From Oscillospiraceae bacterium (GTDB lineage Bacteria > Bacillota > Clostridia > Oscillospirales > Oscillospiraceae): a DNA stretch of 64,000 nt. The notes under the pieces were generated by a model, which ran no database searches, was not told the origin of the DNA, and was given only the letters and a program-made list of their open reading frames with translations. Within the stretch, counting starts at the first letter, position 1. The number at the start of each line of letters is the position of its first letter. The translations under genes and the position numbers were made by a program. The stretch is taken from contig JAFYHU010000080.1 in the NCBI GenBank assembly GCA_017538965.1, positions 186,001 through 250,000 on the forward strand, read 5' to 3'. Shown piece after piece: positions 43,897-51,558 of this stretch.

Positions 43897-44666
43897 TTGT
43901 TTTTCCTCCCAATAAAGCGTGTTCCGACCGAATTGCCGTCCAGAATATCATACAGAACCTTCGGCCGGGCACCGTTGACGATGATCATGTCCGTCCCGGC
44001 TTCCATACAGATTTTTGCCGCCGCCAGCTTGGTGGCCATGCCGCCGGTAGAGAGAGCCGTCCCGCTTCCGCCGGCACCCGCCGTCATTTCCGGTGTGATC
44101 TCCCGCACTTCGGAGATCAGGCGGGCGGATTTCTCCTGCCGCGGGTCGGCGGTATAGAGACCGTCGATGTCGGTCAGGACGATCAGCAGCTCTGCCTCCA
44201 CGCTGACCGCGACCAGCGCGCTGAGCGTGTCGTTGTCGCCGACGCCGATCTCGTCCGTCGCGATGCTGTCGTTCTCGTTGATGATGGGCAGCGCGCCGAG
44301 CTCCAGCAGGCGCTGCAGGGTATTGGCAAAGTTCCGGTGCCGCGTTTCATCTCGAAGATCCTCGCCGGTCAGCAGAATCTGGGCGACGGTGTGGTTGTAC
44401 TCCGAAAACAGTTTGTCATAGACATACATCAGTTCGCACTGACCGACCGCCGCGGCCGCCTGTTTGGTGGGCATGTCCTGCGGCCGGCAGGTCAGGTTCA
44501 GCTTCCCGACGCCCATGCCGATGGCGCCCGACGAGACCAGGATGATCTCATGCCCGGCATTCTTCGCGTCGCTGAGCACCTTGCACAGGGTTTCCACGTG
44601 CCGGATGTCCAGGTGACCGGAGGGGTGCGTCAGCGTCGAGGTGCCGACTTTGACTGTAATTCGCAT
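43893..44666 (-). CDS. proB: Glutamate 5-kinase, short form
   Basis: Cytoplasmic kinase of 257 residues that phosphorylates glutamate for proline synthesis. The amino acid kinase fold is complete: ITVKVGTSTLTHPSG, ILVSSGAIGMGVGKL, INENDSIATDEIGVGDND and GTALSTGGMATKLAAA. The C-terminal PUA domain of the longer form is absent. The second ATG (44666) is chosen because AAGGA is then 6 bp upstream; the ATG at 44672 abuts that site. The promoter at 44697-44725 serves proBA. Confidence 0.96.
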   Translation of the reverse strand: MRITVKVGTSTLTHPSGHLDIRHVETLCKVLSDAKNAGHEIILVSSGAIGMGVGKLNLTCRPQDMPTKQAAAAVGQCELMYVYDKLFSEYNHTVAQILLTGEDLRDETRHRNFANTLQRLLELGALPIINENDSIATDEIGVGDNDTLSALVAVSVEAELLIVLTDIDGLYTADPRQEKSARLISEVREITPEMTAGAGGSGTALSTGGMATKLAAAKICMEAGTDMIIVNGARPKVLYDILDGNSVGTRFIGRKNK

Positions 44667-44696
44667 ATACATTCCTTCTTCCGTTCAGATTATTGC

Positions 44697-44725
44697 AGTC
44701 TACACTAAAAACAAGGCTCCGTCAA
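44697..44725 (-). promoter_or_regulatory. Predicted promoter of proBA
   Basis: Minus strand TTGACG, 17-bp spacer, TAGACT. It is back to back with the rimI promoter, with 14 bp between -35 boxes. Confidence 0.7.
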
Positions 44726-44739
44726 GCCTCAGGGAGTCA

Positions 44740-44768
44740 TTGACGAAATTCGAAAAGAAATCTATAAT
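44740..44768 (+). promoter_or_regulatory. Predicted promoter of rimI-tsaD-radC, implying a leaderless mRNA
   Basis: TTGACG, 17-bp spacer, TATAAT. The rimI ATG at 44775 is only 7 bp past the -10, where transcription should begin, and no ribosome binding site precedes it. Confidence 0.75.
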
Positions 44769-44774
44769 AGGCGC

Positions 44775-45227
44775 ATGAGAGAGAACGTAAAAATCTGTAC
44801 GGCGGAAGACGTGCCTGCGCTTGCTGCCGTGGAAAATGCCTGCTTCTCCCGGCCCCTGAGCGAAGGGCAGATCCGCTCGCTGATACAGTCGGAAAATACG
44901 GTTTTCCTCGGAACGCGGGAAGGGGAGAGGCTTGTCGGCTCGGTATGGGTCCAGATTGTGCTGGACGAGGGCTATATCGGCAACGTAGCCGTGCTGCCGG
45001 AATGCCGACGCCGCGGCCTTGCCGACGGCCTGCTCCGGGCGCTCGATGAGCTGGCCCGGGACCGCGGCCTGCGCTTTCTGACGCTGGAGGTGCGCGCCGG
45101 CAACACCCCGGCTATCCGCCTGTATGAAAAAAACGGCTACCTGCGCGCCGGATTCCGTCCCGGCTACTATTCCGCCCCGAAAGAGGACGCTGTTCTGATG
45201 ACAAAGGAGTTTGAACACGACGAATGA
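44775..45227 (+). CDS. rimI: Ribosomal protein S18 alanine N-acetyltransferase-like
   Basis: GNAT acetyltransferase of 150 residues. VENACFSRPLSEGQI is typical of RimI, and VLPECRRRGLADGLL holds the acetyl-CoA loop (R/Q-x-x-G-x-G/A). LEVRAGNTPAIRLYEKNGY is the C-terminal RimI signature. It acetylates the N-terminus of S18 in enteric bacteria. The next gene is tsaD, overlapping by 4 bp, a linkage common in Firmicutes. The start appears leaderless. An alternative start further inside would remove the first conserved strand, so it is rejected. Confidence 0.93.
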   Translation: MRENVKICTAEDVPALAAVENACFSRPLSEGQIRSLIQSENTVFLGTREGERLVGSVWVQIVLDEGYIGNVAVLPECRRRGLADGLLRALDELARDRGLRFLTLEVRAGNTPAIRLYEKNGYLRAGFRPGYYSAPKEDAVLMTKEFEHDE

Positions 45228-46258
45228 ACATTCTTGCTTTTGAATCCACCTGCGATGAGACCGCCGTCGCCGTTGTACGGGACGGGAGAGAGGTTCTCAG
45301 CGACCAGGTCTTCTCGCAGGCCGACCTGCACGCCGTCTACGGCGGGGTTGTCCCGGAAATCGCCTCGCGCAGCCATGTGGAGGCAATCTCGCTGCTGTCC
45401 GAGCGCGCCCTGCAGGAGGCCGGGATCGGCAGGCGGGACATCGACGCCGTTGCGGTTGCCTACGCGCCCGGCCTGATCGGTGCGGTGCTCGTCGGGGTTA
45501 ACTTTGCCAAAGCGGCCGCGGCGGTGCTGGACGTTCCGCTGATCCCCGTTCATCATATCCGCGGGCATATCGCGGCCAACTACCTTGCCTTTCCGGAGCT
45601 TGAGCCGCCCTTTGTGTGCCTTGCCATCTCCGGAGGCAACACGCTGATCGCCGATGTGCGCGACTATACCGACCTTCATATTCTCGGCGCGACCCGGGAC
45701 GATGCCGCGGGCGAGTGCTTTGACAAGACGGCCCGCGTGCTCGGCCTGCCTTATCCGGGCGGAAAACCGATCGACGAGCTTTCCAAAACCGGGGACGACA
45801 GCCGCTATGTCTTCCCGCAGGCGCACATCGAAGGGCATCCCTACGACATGAGCTTCTCCGGGCTCAAGACCGCGGTGATCAATCTGGCACACCACGCGGA
45901 GCAGACCAGAGAAAAACTCGACCGCGCCTCGCTGGCCGCTTCCTTCACCAAAGCCGTCAGCGACAGTCTGGTTCCGCGCGCCATGCGCGCCGTGGAGGAA
46001 CTCGGCTACGGCAAACTGGTTGTCGCCGGCGGCGTCGCGGCGAATTCCCGCATCCGGCGCGATTTTCAGACCGCGGCAGAGGAAAAGCACATCGCCCTGT
46101 TCATCCCTCCTCTGCGTCTCTGCGGCGACAATGCCGCCATGATCGGCGCGCAGGGCTATTACGAATACCGCGCGGGCGTGCGGGCCGGCAGCGATCTCAA
46201 TGCCTTTGCCAGCCTTGACCTGTCCCGCAGCTACGGAGAGGAAAGGACCGAGCCATGA
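45224..46258 (+). CDS. tsaD: tRNA N6-threonylcarbamoyladenosine transferase
   Basis: Cytoplasmic enzyme of 344 residues that transfers the threonylcarbamoyl group to A37 of ANN-decoding tRNAs. FESTCDETAVAVV opens the ASKHA fold. HHIRGHIAANYL carries the metal-binding histidines, and SGGNTLIADV and GKLVVAGGVAANSRIR are conserved. It works with TsaB and TsaE, which are not seen here. It overlaps rimI and radC by 4 bp each, so three genes form one translationally coupled operon. Confidence 0.97.
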   Translation: MNILAFESTCDETAVAVVRDGREVLSDQVFSQADLHAVYGGVVPEIASRSHVEAISLLSERALQEAGIGRRDIDAVAVAYAPGLIGAVLVGVNFAKAAAAVLDVPLIPVHHIRGHIAANYLAFPELEPPFVCLAISGGNTLIADVRDYTDLHILGATRDDAAGECFDKTARVLGLPYPGGKPIDELSKTGDDSRYVFPQAHIEGHPYDMSFSGLKTAVINLAHHAEQTREKLDRASLAASFTKAVSDSLVPRAMRAVEELGYGKLVVAGGVAANSRIRRDFQTAAEEKHIALFIPPLRLCGDNAAMIGAQGYYEYRAGVRAGSDLNAFASLDLSRSYGEERTEP

Positions 46259-46950
46259 GCAGCCGGGAAGAAGAACTGAAAAAACAGCGCAGCGGCCACC
46301 GCGAAAGGGTCCGCAAACGTTTTCTGGAGGAGAGCCTCGACGGATTCAAGGATTATGAAGCACTCGAGCTGCTCCTCTTCTATGCTGTTCCGCGGCAGGA
46401 TACTAAAGTGATTGCCAAGCGACTGATCGAGCAGTACGGCAGTCTGCATGCTGTGTTCCATGCCTCACCGGAAAGCCTGATGAATGAGGCGCGCCTGACC
46501 GAGCCGACCGCCGTGCTGATTTCGATGATCCCGCAGCTGGCCCGAAAGATCGAAGAGCGGCAGGTGCAGGAGAGCGCCGTCATCCGCAGCACGCTGGACG
46601 CCGGCAGGGAAGTCTGCGCCCTGTTTCGGAACCGGCAGGAGGAGAGCGTGCGCATTCTCTGCCTGAACGCTGCCGGCAAGGTCGTCCGACGCGCCAGAAT
46701 CGCCGAGGGCGACGTGAACGCGGTCCACTTTCCGATCCGCAAGCTGGTCGAGGAAGCGCTCGCCTGCAAGGCGGTCTCGGTGATTCTCACGCATAATCAT
46801 CCCGGAGGCACCATGTCGCCCTCGCAGGAGGATCTCGCGGCGACGGAATCGGCGAAAAAAGCACTTGATACCGTCGGCATCCGCCTGCTGGACCATCTGA
46901 TCGTCGCGGATGACAACTACTGCTCGCTCCGCGAGGAGGGCTACCTGTAA
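46255..46950 (+). CDS. radC: RadC/JAMM-domain protein
   Basis: Protein of 231 residues with an N-terminal helix-hairpin-helix-like region (YEALELLLFYAVPRQDTKVIAKRLI) and a C-terminal JAMM/MPN metalloprotease-like domain. The metal site reads ILTHNHPGGTMSPSQED, with the histidines, serine and aspartate in place. Despite the historical name, a DNA-repair role has not been established. No terminator is seen within 100 bp downstream; the next features are an A/T-rich gap and a tRNA. Confidence 0.94.
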   Translation: MSSREEELKKQRSGHRERVRKRFLEESLDGFKDYEALELLLFYAVPRQDTKVIAKRLIEQYGSLHAVFHASPESLMNEARLTEPTAVLISMIPQLARKIEERQVQESAVIRSTLDAGREVCALFRNRQEESVRILCLNAAGKVVRRARIAEGDVNAVHFPIRKLVEEALACKAVSVILTHNHPGGTMSPSQEDLAATESAKKALDTVGIRLLDHLIVADDNYCSLREEGYL

Positions 46951-46956
46951 GCAGCA

Positions 46957-47042
46957 TTCGCTGTTATTATGTTAATTGAGAATGTTTCTTTTTTGTAAAG
47001 ATTACCCTTTCTGTAACCCTCTGTTAAATGATAAACAGCGAA
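46957..47042. repeat. Long-spaced inverted repeat in the radC-tRNA gap
   Basis: TTCGCTGTT (46957-46965) and AACAGCGAA (47034-47042) are perfect 9-bp inverted arms, with partial further pairing inside. The A/T-rich interior carries repeated CTGTAACC/CTGTTAA-like words. It could be the end of the radC transcript or a remnant insertion. No gene is recognisable in the 265 bp from 46951 to the tRNA. Confidence 0.45.
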
Positions 47043-47163
47043 TTTTCGGCCGTTTTCCCCGCCGGACCTGTCGAAAACCCTGTTCAAAATGTCAATAACT
47101 TTTTTTCATGGATGTATTTTTTGCTCATTATGTAACCTGCTCTCTCCGGCGGAGAGAAAACAG

Positions 47164-47192
47164 TTGACGAATCAGGTGACTTGTGGTACTAT
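47164..47192 (+). promoter_or_regulatory. Predicted tRNA-Thr promoter
   Basis: TTGACG, 17-bp spacer, TACTAT, 23 bp before the mature tRNA 5' end. Confidence 0.75.
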
Positions 47193-47215
47193 AACGTGGC
47201 CTTCAGGGCCGGTGC

Positions 47216-47291
47216 GCTGGTGTAGCTCAGTCGGTAGAGCGACGCACTCGTAATGCGTAGGTCGCCGGTTCGAGTCCGGCCTCCAGCTCCA
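47216..47291 (+). tRNA. tRNA-Thr (anticodon CGT)
   Basis: A 76-nt cloverleaf with encoded CCA. The acceptor stem is GCTGGTG/CTCCAGC with one T-T mismatch at the sixth pair. The D arm is GCTC/GAGC, the anticodon stem ACGCA/TGCGT with loop CTCGTAA (anticodon 47249-47251), and the T arm GCCGG/CCGGC with TTCGAGT. It reads ACG codons. It is a single gene with its own promoter and a following hairpin. Confidence 0.95.
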
Positions 47292-47332
47292 TGAAAGAAA
47301 CCTGATTTGTCTGCCAAATCAGGTTTCTTTCA
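47292..47332 (+). terminator. Long hairpin after tRNA-Thr
   Basis: Perfect 18-bp stem: TGAAAGAAACCTGATTTG (47292-47309) with CAAATCAGGTTTCTTTCA (47315-47332), loop TCTGC. It starts directly at the CCA end. It lacks a pure T-run but should end or process the transcript. Confidence 0.7.
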
Positions 47333-47334
47333 AC

Positions 47335-47512
47335 TAAGTGTTCCGATTCCACGGAACGTGAAGCAAGGCTCCGCCTTGTGAAGTGCGCTTCGCGCGTGAA
47401 GTGTGCATTTGACACGATAGCGGAACACTTAACTTCACTTTGCGTCAGTGCCGCAATACTTCACGGCGAGCGAAAGTGAGCCGCTTCACTTGCCCGTCAG
47501 GGCAAACTTCAC
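47335..47512. repeat. Inverted array of GTGAAG hexamers with hairpin spacers
   Basis: Three forward GTGAAG copies (47358, 47378, 47396) are followed by four reverse copies CTTCAC (47433, 47459, 47484, 47507). Most spacers are themselves hairpins: CAAGG/CCTTG, GCGC/GCGC, TTGCG/CGCAA, CGGC/GCCG and TTGCCC/GGGCAA. The left half is enclosed by an 11-bp perfect inverted repeat, TAAGTGTTCCG (47335-47345) and CGGAACACTTA (47421-47431). The array ends 15 bp before the four-helix-bundle gene. It lacks the long identical repeats of a CRISPR. Confidence 0.85.
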
Positions 47513-47527
47513 CAAAGGGAAACGATC

Positions 47528-47890
47528 ATGCAGGAATCAAAACTTCGCACGCAATCTCTTGATTTTGCAGTTTCGATTATTAACCTTGTTAAGGACCTGA
47601 AATCCAAACATGAATCAATAATCTCCAATCAAATCGGGAGAAGCGGAACCTCCATTGGCGCAAACATCCGCGAGGCGCAGTATGCACACGGTAAGCCGGA
47701 TTTCATTGCCAAACTGCAGATCGCTCTGAAAGAAGCCAACGAGACCGGGTATTGGCTGGAACTGCTTTACAGGACCGGATATCTGCGGGAAGAAGAATTT
47801 AAAGCGCTCGATTCTGCCTGTGCAAATTTACGGGTCATGCTGATCTCATCTATCAATACAACAAAGCAGAATATGAATAAGAACAGCTAG
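47528..47890 (+). CDS. Four-helix-bundle protein (23S rRNA intervening-sequence family)
   Basis: Small helical protein of 120 residues. RTQSLDFAVSIINLVKDLK, QIGRSGTSIGANIREAQYA and KLQIALKEANETGYWLELL are hallmarks of the S23/IVP family. That family also includes the bAvd accessory proteins of diversity-generating retroelements, which bind nucleic acid as pentamers. There is no 23S rRNA, reverse transcriptase or variable repeat nearby, so neither classical context applies. The gene follows the GTGAAG hairpin array by 15 bp, with AAAGGGA as its ribosome site. The pairing of the array and the gene suggests a mobile or RNA-associated unit; the function is unknown. Confidence 0.9.
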   Translation: MQESKLRTQSLDFAVSIINLVKDLKSKHESIISNQIGRSGTSIGANIREAQYAHGKPDFIAKLQIALKEANETGYWLELLYRTGYLREEEFKALDSACANLRVMLISSINTTKQNMNKNS

Positions 47891-47923
47891 CCGCTTTTGT
47901 CTATCGGACAAAAGCGGCTGTTT
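47889..47923 (+). terminator. Terminator of the four-helix-bundle gene
   Basis: A 13-bp perfect stem AGCCGCTTTTGTC / GACAAAAGCGGCT with a TATCG loop followed by GTTTTA. It begins at the last base of the stop codon region. Confidence 0.85.
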
Positions 47924-47945
47924 TATGCCATTTGCGAAAAAATAA

Positions 47946-47974
47946 TTGTATATCTCCCGCGCGCATGGTAAACT
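47946..47974 (+). promoter_or_regulatory. Predicted promoter of the thioesterase gene
   Basis: TTGTAT, 17-bp spacer, TAAACT, then ATCGGAGGAATT before the ATG at 48006. Confidence 0.6.
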
Positions 47975-48005
47975 GATGTGAAAGCTTCAATCGGAGGAAT
48001 TCGGC

Positions 48006-48392
48006 ATGCTGGAAATCGGAATCAAGGGAAAGGCGGAAAGCCTTGTCAATGAACAGAATACGGCGGCGAGCATGGGCTCGGGAAATCTGGAAGTCTTTGC
48101 GACGCCCTACATGATCGCCCTGATGGAAGAGGCATCCCAGCGCTCGGTCGCGCCCTTCCTGGAGGAGGGACAGAGCACCGTCGGCACGAAGCTGTCCGTC
48201 AGCCATGACGCCGCGACGCCCCTGGGCATGAAGGTCTGGGCTGAGAGCCTGCTGACCGAGATCGACGGGCGCAGACTGGTATTCGAAGTCAGGGCCTTTG
48301 ACGAGTGCGGCCCCATCGGACAGGGAACGCATGAGCGCTTTATCATCAAAAAGCAGCGCTTCCTCGAGAAAGTCGAAGCAAAGAAAGTCTGA
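48006..48392 (+). CDS. Thioesterase-family (hotdog fold) protein
   Basis: Cytoplasmic protein of 128 residues resembling the FlK-type acyl-CoA thioesterases. VFATPYMIALMEEAS carries the conserved Thr/Glu region. VGTKLSVSHDAATPLGMKV holds the histidine typical of this group, and FEVRAFDECGPIGQGTHERFII is the usual C-terminal strand pair. The acyl-CoA substrate is unknown; such proteins are often general housekeeping thioesterases. The gene is 44 bp before the polytopic membrane protein gene and may share its transcript. Confidence 0.88.
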   Translation: MLEIGIKGKAESLVNEQNTAASMGSGNLEVFATPYMIALMEEASQRSVAPFLEEGQSTVGTKLSVSHDAATPLGMKVWAESLLTEIDGRRLVFEVRAFDECGPIGQGTHERFIIKKQRFLEKVEAKKV

Positions 48393-48436
48393 ACGAAGCT
48401 TTCTGCCGTCTGCAGGGAAGGAGGGCAGCCAGACCG

Positions 48437-50356
48437 ATGAACAGAACCGTGTTTTTTGTCAGCGCAGCTGCCTTCTGCGTGCTGCTGCTGCGCCCGCTGC
48501 AGGCGAGCTGGGTGATTGCTCCGACCGTGGTCGCCGCGCTCAGTCTGCTGATTTGGCGGAGCGTCGGCCCGGACGGAATGCTCCCCCGGCCGGGGAAGAA
48601 GAGCCTCCGGATCGCGGCGCTCCTCGCTGTCTTCTTTGCGGCGGTTTTTCTGCTTGTCTGGCTGCGCACAAAGCGTCTGGTTTCTCTTGCTTTTTTTGAT
48701 GTCCGTGCTGCGCTCCCGCTGCTGGTGACGGCCCTTGTCTGCACCCCCTGCGCGGTGCCTTGGCTGGCCGTCCTGCTCGAAAAGCTGCCGGAGGCGCGGC
48801 AGACTGCCGGGACGCCCGTGCTGCCGGCCGGAGAGACAGGGCGGCTGAGCAGGGAGGACAGACGGCTCATCTTTTGCTGCGCCGTTGCGGCGGTTTCGAT
48901 CTGCTCGCTCTGCTCTCCTCTCTACGCCTTCAACACCTGGGTGGATGCCAACTGCTTCATGACCGTCGGCAAGTCCATGCTCTTCGGGATCGTGCCCTAC
49001 CGCGACCTGTATGAGCAGAAAGGCCCCCTCCTGTACGCGCTGTATGCGCTCTGCTATCTGGTCTCGCACACGAGCTTTCTGGGCGCCTGGATTCTGGAGA
49101 CGATTGCCGCGTTCTTCTTCCTGCTGCTCTCGTGGAAAACCTTTCTCCTGTTCAATGAGAAGGGGAGTCCGCTCTTCGTCTTTCTCACGGCGGCGCTGGT
49201 CTATACGGCCCCGGCCTTCCTGAAGGGCGGCAGCGCGGAGGAACTCAGCCTCCCGCTCCTGATGCTCGCCTGTTATTACGGGCTCCGTGCCGTCCGGAAA
49301 AGGAGGGAGCTCTCCCTGCGCGAATGCTTCTTTACCGGCCTGAGCGCTGGCGCGATCCTCTGGATCAAGTACAGCATGCTGGGCTTCTATCTCGGCTTCT
49401 TCCTCCTGCCCGCCTGGCAGATGATTCGGGAGAAAAAAACCGGGCGTCTGCTTCTCCAGCTCGCCGTGATCCTGCTGGGCGTCCTGCTCGCCTCCCTGCC
49501 GGTGATGCTGTACTTTGCCGTGAACGGAGCAATGGGAGATCTTTGGAGCGCCTATTTCTACAACAATCTCTTCGTGTACGGCCGCTCCTCTTCGCCCTTC
49601 GCCATCTTCCGGGCGCTGGGCTCCGGGCTCGCCTCTGCGCTGACCTTCAACGACGCGGGCATTCTGCTCTTCCTCTTCGCCGCCCTGAGCCTGTGGCGGG
49701 AAGGAGAGCGCCGCTGTGCCCTGCAGGTTGTCTTCTGCTTCGTCTTCGCATTCGGCCTGCTCTATTCCGGCGGGATTCAGATGAAGTATTATTCCGAAAT
49801 CCTCTGCGTTTTCATCCCCGTCGGTCTCTCCCAGCTCTGGCACCTCCTTGCCTTCCCCTTTGGGGAAGGTGGCCCCGCAGGGCCGGATGAGGTCCCCGCC
49901 GCAGCGGCCCCCTCCCCGCGCCCGCAGGCGCCCTTCCAAACCTCCCGCCTCTTCCGCATTCTCCTCCCGCTGCTCTTCACGCTCTCGCTCTTCGGCACCG
50001 AGAACAACACAATGCTCACCGTGCACCGGGCCGACCTGCCCGTCTACCAGTTCCGCGAAACTGTCATGCAGACCTCCGACCCAACCCTGTTCAACTACGG
50101 TGCGCTGGACGTCGGCCTCTTCACGGTCTGCGACATCGTCCCGAGCACGCGCTATTTCTGCATGCTGAACCTGCCGTCCGAGGAGATGTTCCGCGAGATG
50201 GACCGCTACATGGAGACCGGCGCGACCGACTACATCGTCTCGCGCGGGCTTCCCGTGGAGAGCGCCTGCTACCGCCTGATCCAGACTGCCTCCTTCCCGG
50301 ATGACGGCACGGAATATCCCTTCTATCTCTATCAGAAAATCGAGGAAACGCCATGA
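48437..50356 (+). CDS. Polytopic membrane protein, glycosyltransferase-39-like, with in-frame repeat
   Basis: Membrane protein of 639 residues with about a dozen hydrophobic segments and a soluble C-terminal tail. The loop after the third or fourth helix reads AFNTWVDANCFMTVGKSMLFGIVPYRDLYEQKGPLLY with PYRDLYEQKGPL as the core. That PYRD..EQKGP motif is common in GT39/ArnT-like lipid-linked glycosyltransferases. Residues about 472-500 (PFGEGGPAGPDEVPAAAAP and on) are encoded by a palindromic intergenic repeat inserted in frame between helices. The C-terminal ~115 residues look like an extracellular domain. The stop overlaps thiI by 4 bp. Confidence 0.8.
   Translation: MNRTVFFVSAAAFCVLLLRPLQASWVIAPTVVAALSLLIWRSVGPDGMLPRPGKKSLRIAALLAVFFAAVFLLVWLRTKRLVSLAFFDVRAALPLLVTALVCTPCAVPWLAVLLEKLPEARQTAGTPVLPAGETGRLSREDRRLIFCCAVAAVSICSLCSPLYAFNTWVDANCFMTVGKSMLFGIVPYRDLYEQKGPLLYALYALCYLVSHTSFLGAWILETIAAFFFLLLSWKTFLLFNEKGSPLFVFLTAALVYTAPAFLKGGSAEELSLPLLMLACYYGLRAVRKRRELSLRECFFTGLSAGAILWIKYSMLGFYLGFFLLPAWQMIREKKTGRLLLQLAVILLGVLLASLPVMLYFAVNGAMGDLWSAYFYNNLFVYGRSSSPFAIFRALGSGLASALTFNDAGILLFLFAALSLWREGERRCALQVVFCFVFAFGLLYSGGIQMKYYSEILCVFIPVGLSQLWHLLAFPFGEGGPAGPDEVPAAAAPSPRPQAPFQTSRLFRILLPLLFTLSLFGTENNTMLTVHRADLPVYQFRETVMQTSDPTLFNYGALDVGLFTVCDIVPSTRYFCMLNLPSEEMFREMDRYMETGATDYIVSRGLPVESACYRLIQTASFPDDGTEYPFYLYQKIEETP
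49851..49938. repeat. Family B palindromic repeat inserted inside a coding sequence
   Basis: Stem CCTTCCCC/GGGGAAGG (49851-49869) is followed by three stems sharing a CGCA tetraloop: GGCCC-CGCA-GGGCC (49871-49884), CCGC-CGCA-GCGG (49896-49907) and GCGCC-CGCA-GGCGC (49918-49931). The last stem recurs at 58990 and, reversed, at 28235. The element keeps the host reading frame open and adds a Pro/Ala/Gly-rich linker of about 29 residues. Confidence 0.85.
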
Positions 50357-51519
50357 ATGACATCCTGCTCCTGAAACTCGGCGAAATCGTCCTGAAAGGC
50401 ATGAACCGGCGCAGCTTTGAACAGAAACTGGTTGCCAACGTGCGCCGCCGCCTGCAGGACCTCGGCAATTTCCGTGTCAGCTGCCTCCAGTCCACCGTCT
50501 ATGTGGAGCCGGAGGACGATTCCTCCGACATGGACGCGGCCTTCCGGGCCGTGCAGGATATTTTCGGCATCGTCGGCATCAGCCGAGCGGCCGCCTGCGA
50601 GAAGGACAAGGACGCCATCGTGCGCCTTGCCGTGGACTATCTGCGCCCCGACATGCTCCGGGCAAAGAGCTTCAAGGTAGAATCCAAGCGCAGCGACAAG
50701 CGCTTTCCGATGACCAGCATCCAGCTCAGCCAGTACGTGGGCGGCGAGCTTGCCGAGGCCTATCCCGACTGCGCCGTGGACGTACACCATCCCGAACTGA
50801 CCGTCAACATCGAGGTGCGCGATCTCGCGGCCTACGTCCACGCCGACCAGGTCCCCGGCGCCGGGGGCATGCCCGTCGGCTCCGGCGGTATCGCCGTCTC
50901 CCTGCTCTCCGGCGGCATTGACAGCCCGGTCTCGTCCTACATGATCGCCAAGCGCGGCGTCCGCCTGATCCCCGTGCACTTTTTCTCCTTCCCCTACACC
51001 TCCCAGCAGGCCAAGGAGAAGGTGATCGAGCTTGGCGGCATCCTGACCCGCTACTGCGGCGCCATGACCCTCGAGGTCGTCCCCTTTACGCACATCCAGG
51101 AGGAGATCCGCGAGAAATGCCCGGAAGAGTTCTTCACGCTGATCATGCGCCGCTTCATGATGCGCATTGCCGACCGCATCGCCGGGCGCTGCGGGGCGAA
51201 GGCCATCGTGACCGGCGAAAATCTCGGCCAGGTGGCAAGTCAGACCATGGAGGCCATGACCGTGACCCGGGCGGTGACCCCGCTGCCGGTGCTGCAGCCG
51301 CTGATCGGCATGGACAAGGAGGAGATCGTCCGCTTCGCGCGCAGGATCGGAACCTTCGACACCTCCATCCTGCCCTATGAGGACTGCTGCACCGTCTTCA
51401 CTCCGCGCCACCCGAAGACCCATCCGCATCTGGACGAGGTCGAGCGCGCGGAGAGAGCCCTGAATGTGGAAGCTCTGGTCGCAGAAGCTCTGGAAGGGAT
51501 CGAAAAAATCCCCCTTTGA
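50353..51519 (+). CDS. thiI: tRNA 4-thiouridine synthase (short form, no rhodanese domain)
   Basis: Cytoplasmic enzyme of 388 residues that adenylates U8 of tRNA for sulfur insertion. LLLKLGEIVLKGMNRRSFEQKL is split between the N-terminal ferredoxin-like and THUMP regions. The PP-loop reads SGGIDSPVSSYM. EDCCTVFTPRHPKTHP is near the C-terminus. The rhodanese domain of enteric ThiI is missing, which is normal in Firmicutes. The ATG overlaps the membrane protein stop by 4 bp. Confidence 0.96.
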   Translation: MNDILLLKLGEIVLKGMNRRSFEQKLVANVRRRLQDLGNFRVSCLQSTVYVEPEDDSSDMDAAFRAVQDIFGIVGISRAAACEKDKDAIVRLAVDYLRPDMLRAKSFKVESKRSDKRFPMTSIQLSQYVGGELAEAYPDCAVDVHHPELTVNIEVRDLAAYVHADQVPGAGGMPVGSGGIAVSLLSGGIDSPVSSYMIAKRGVRLIPVHFFSFPYTSQQAKEKVIELGGILTRYCGAMTLEVVPFTHIQEEIREKCPEEFFTLIMRRFMMRIADRIAGRCGAKAIVTGENLGQVASQTMEAMTVTRAVTPLPVLQPLIGMDKEEIVRFARRIGTFDTSILPYEDCCTVFTPRHPKTHPHLDEVERAERALNVEALVAEALEGIEKIPL

Positions 51520-51558
51520 CTTGATAAACGCATGATTTGAAACAGAGGGAGGGCCGTC

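Noticed and set aside
47335..47512. Possible CRISPR array at the GTGAAG hexamers
   Set aside because: The repeats are only 6 bp and inverted in the middle, the spacers are self-complementary hairpins, and there are no cas genes.
47528..47890. Diversity-generating retroelement suggested by the bAvd-like four-helix protein
   Set aside because: There is no reverse transcriptase, template repeat or variable target gene in the window.
47216..47890. 23S rRNA intervening sequence
   Set aside because: No rRNA sequence flanks the four-helix-bundle gene. The neighbours are a tRNA and a thioesterase gene.
48006..48392. Specific fluoroacetyl-CoA thioesterase
   Set aside because: The FlK-like fold is shared by many general thioesterases, and nothing in the neighbourhood indicates fluoroacetate.
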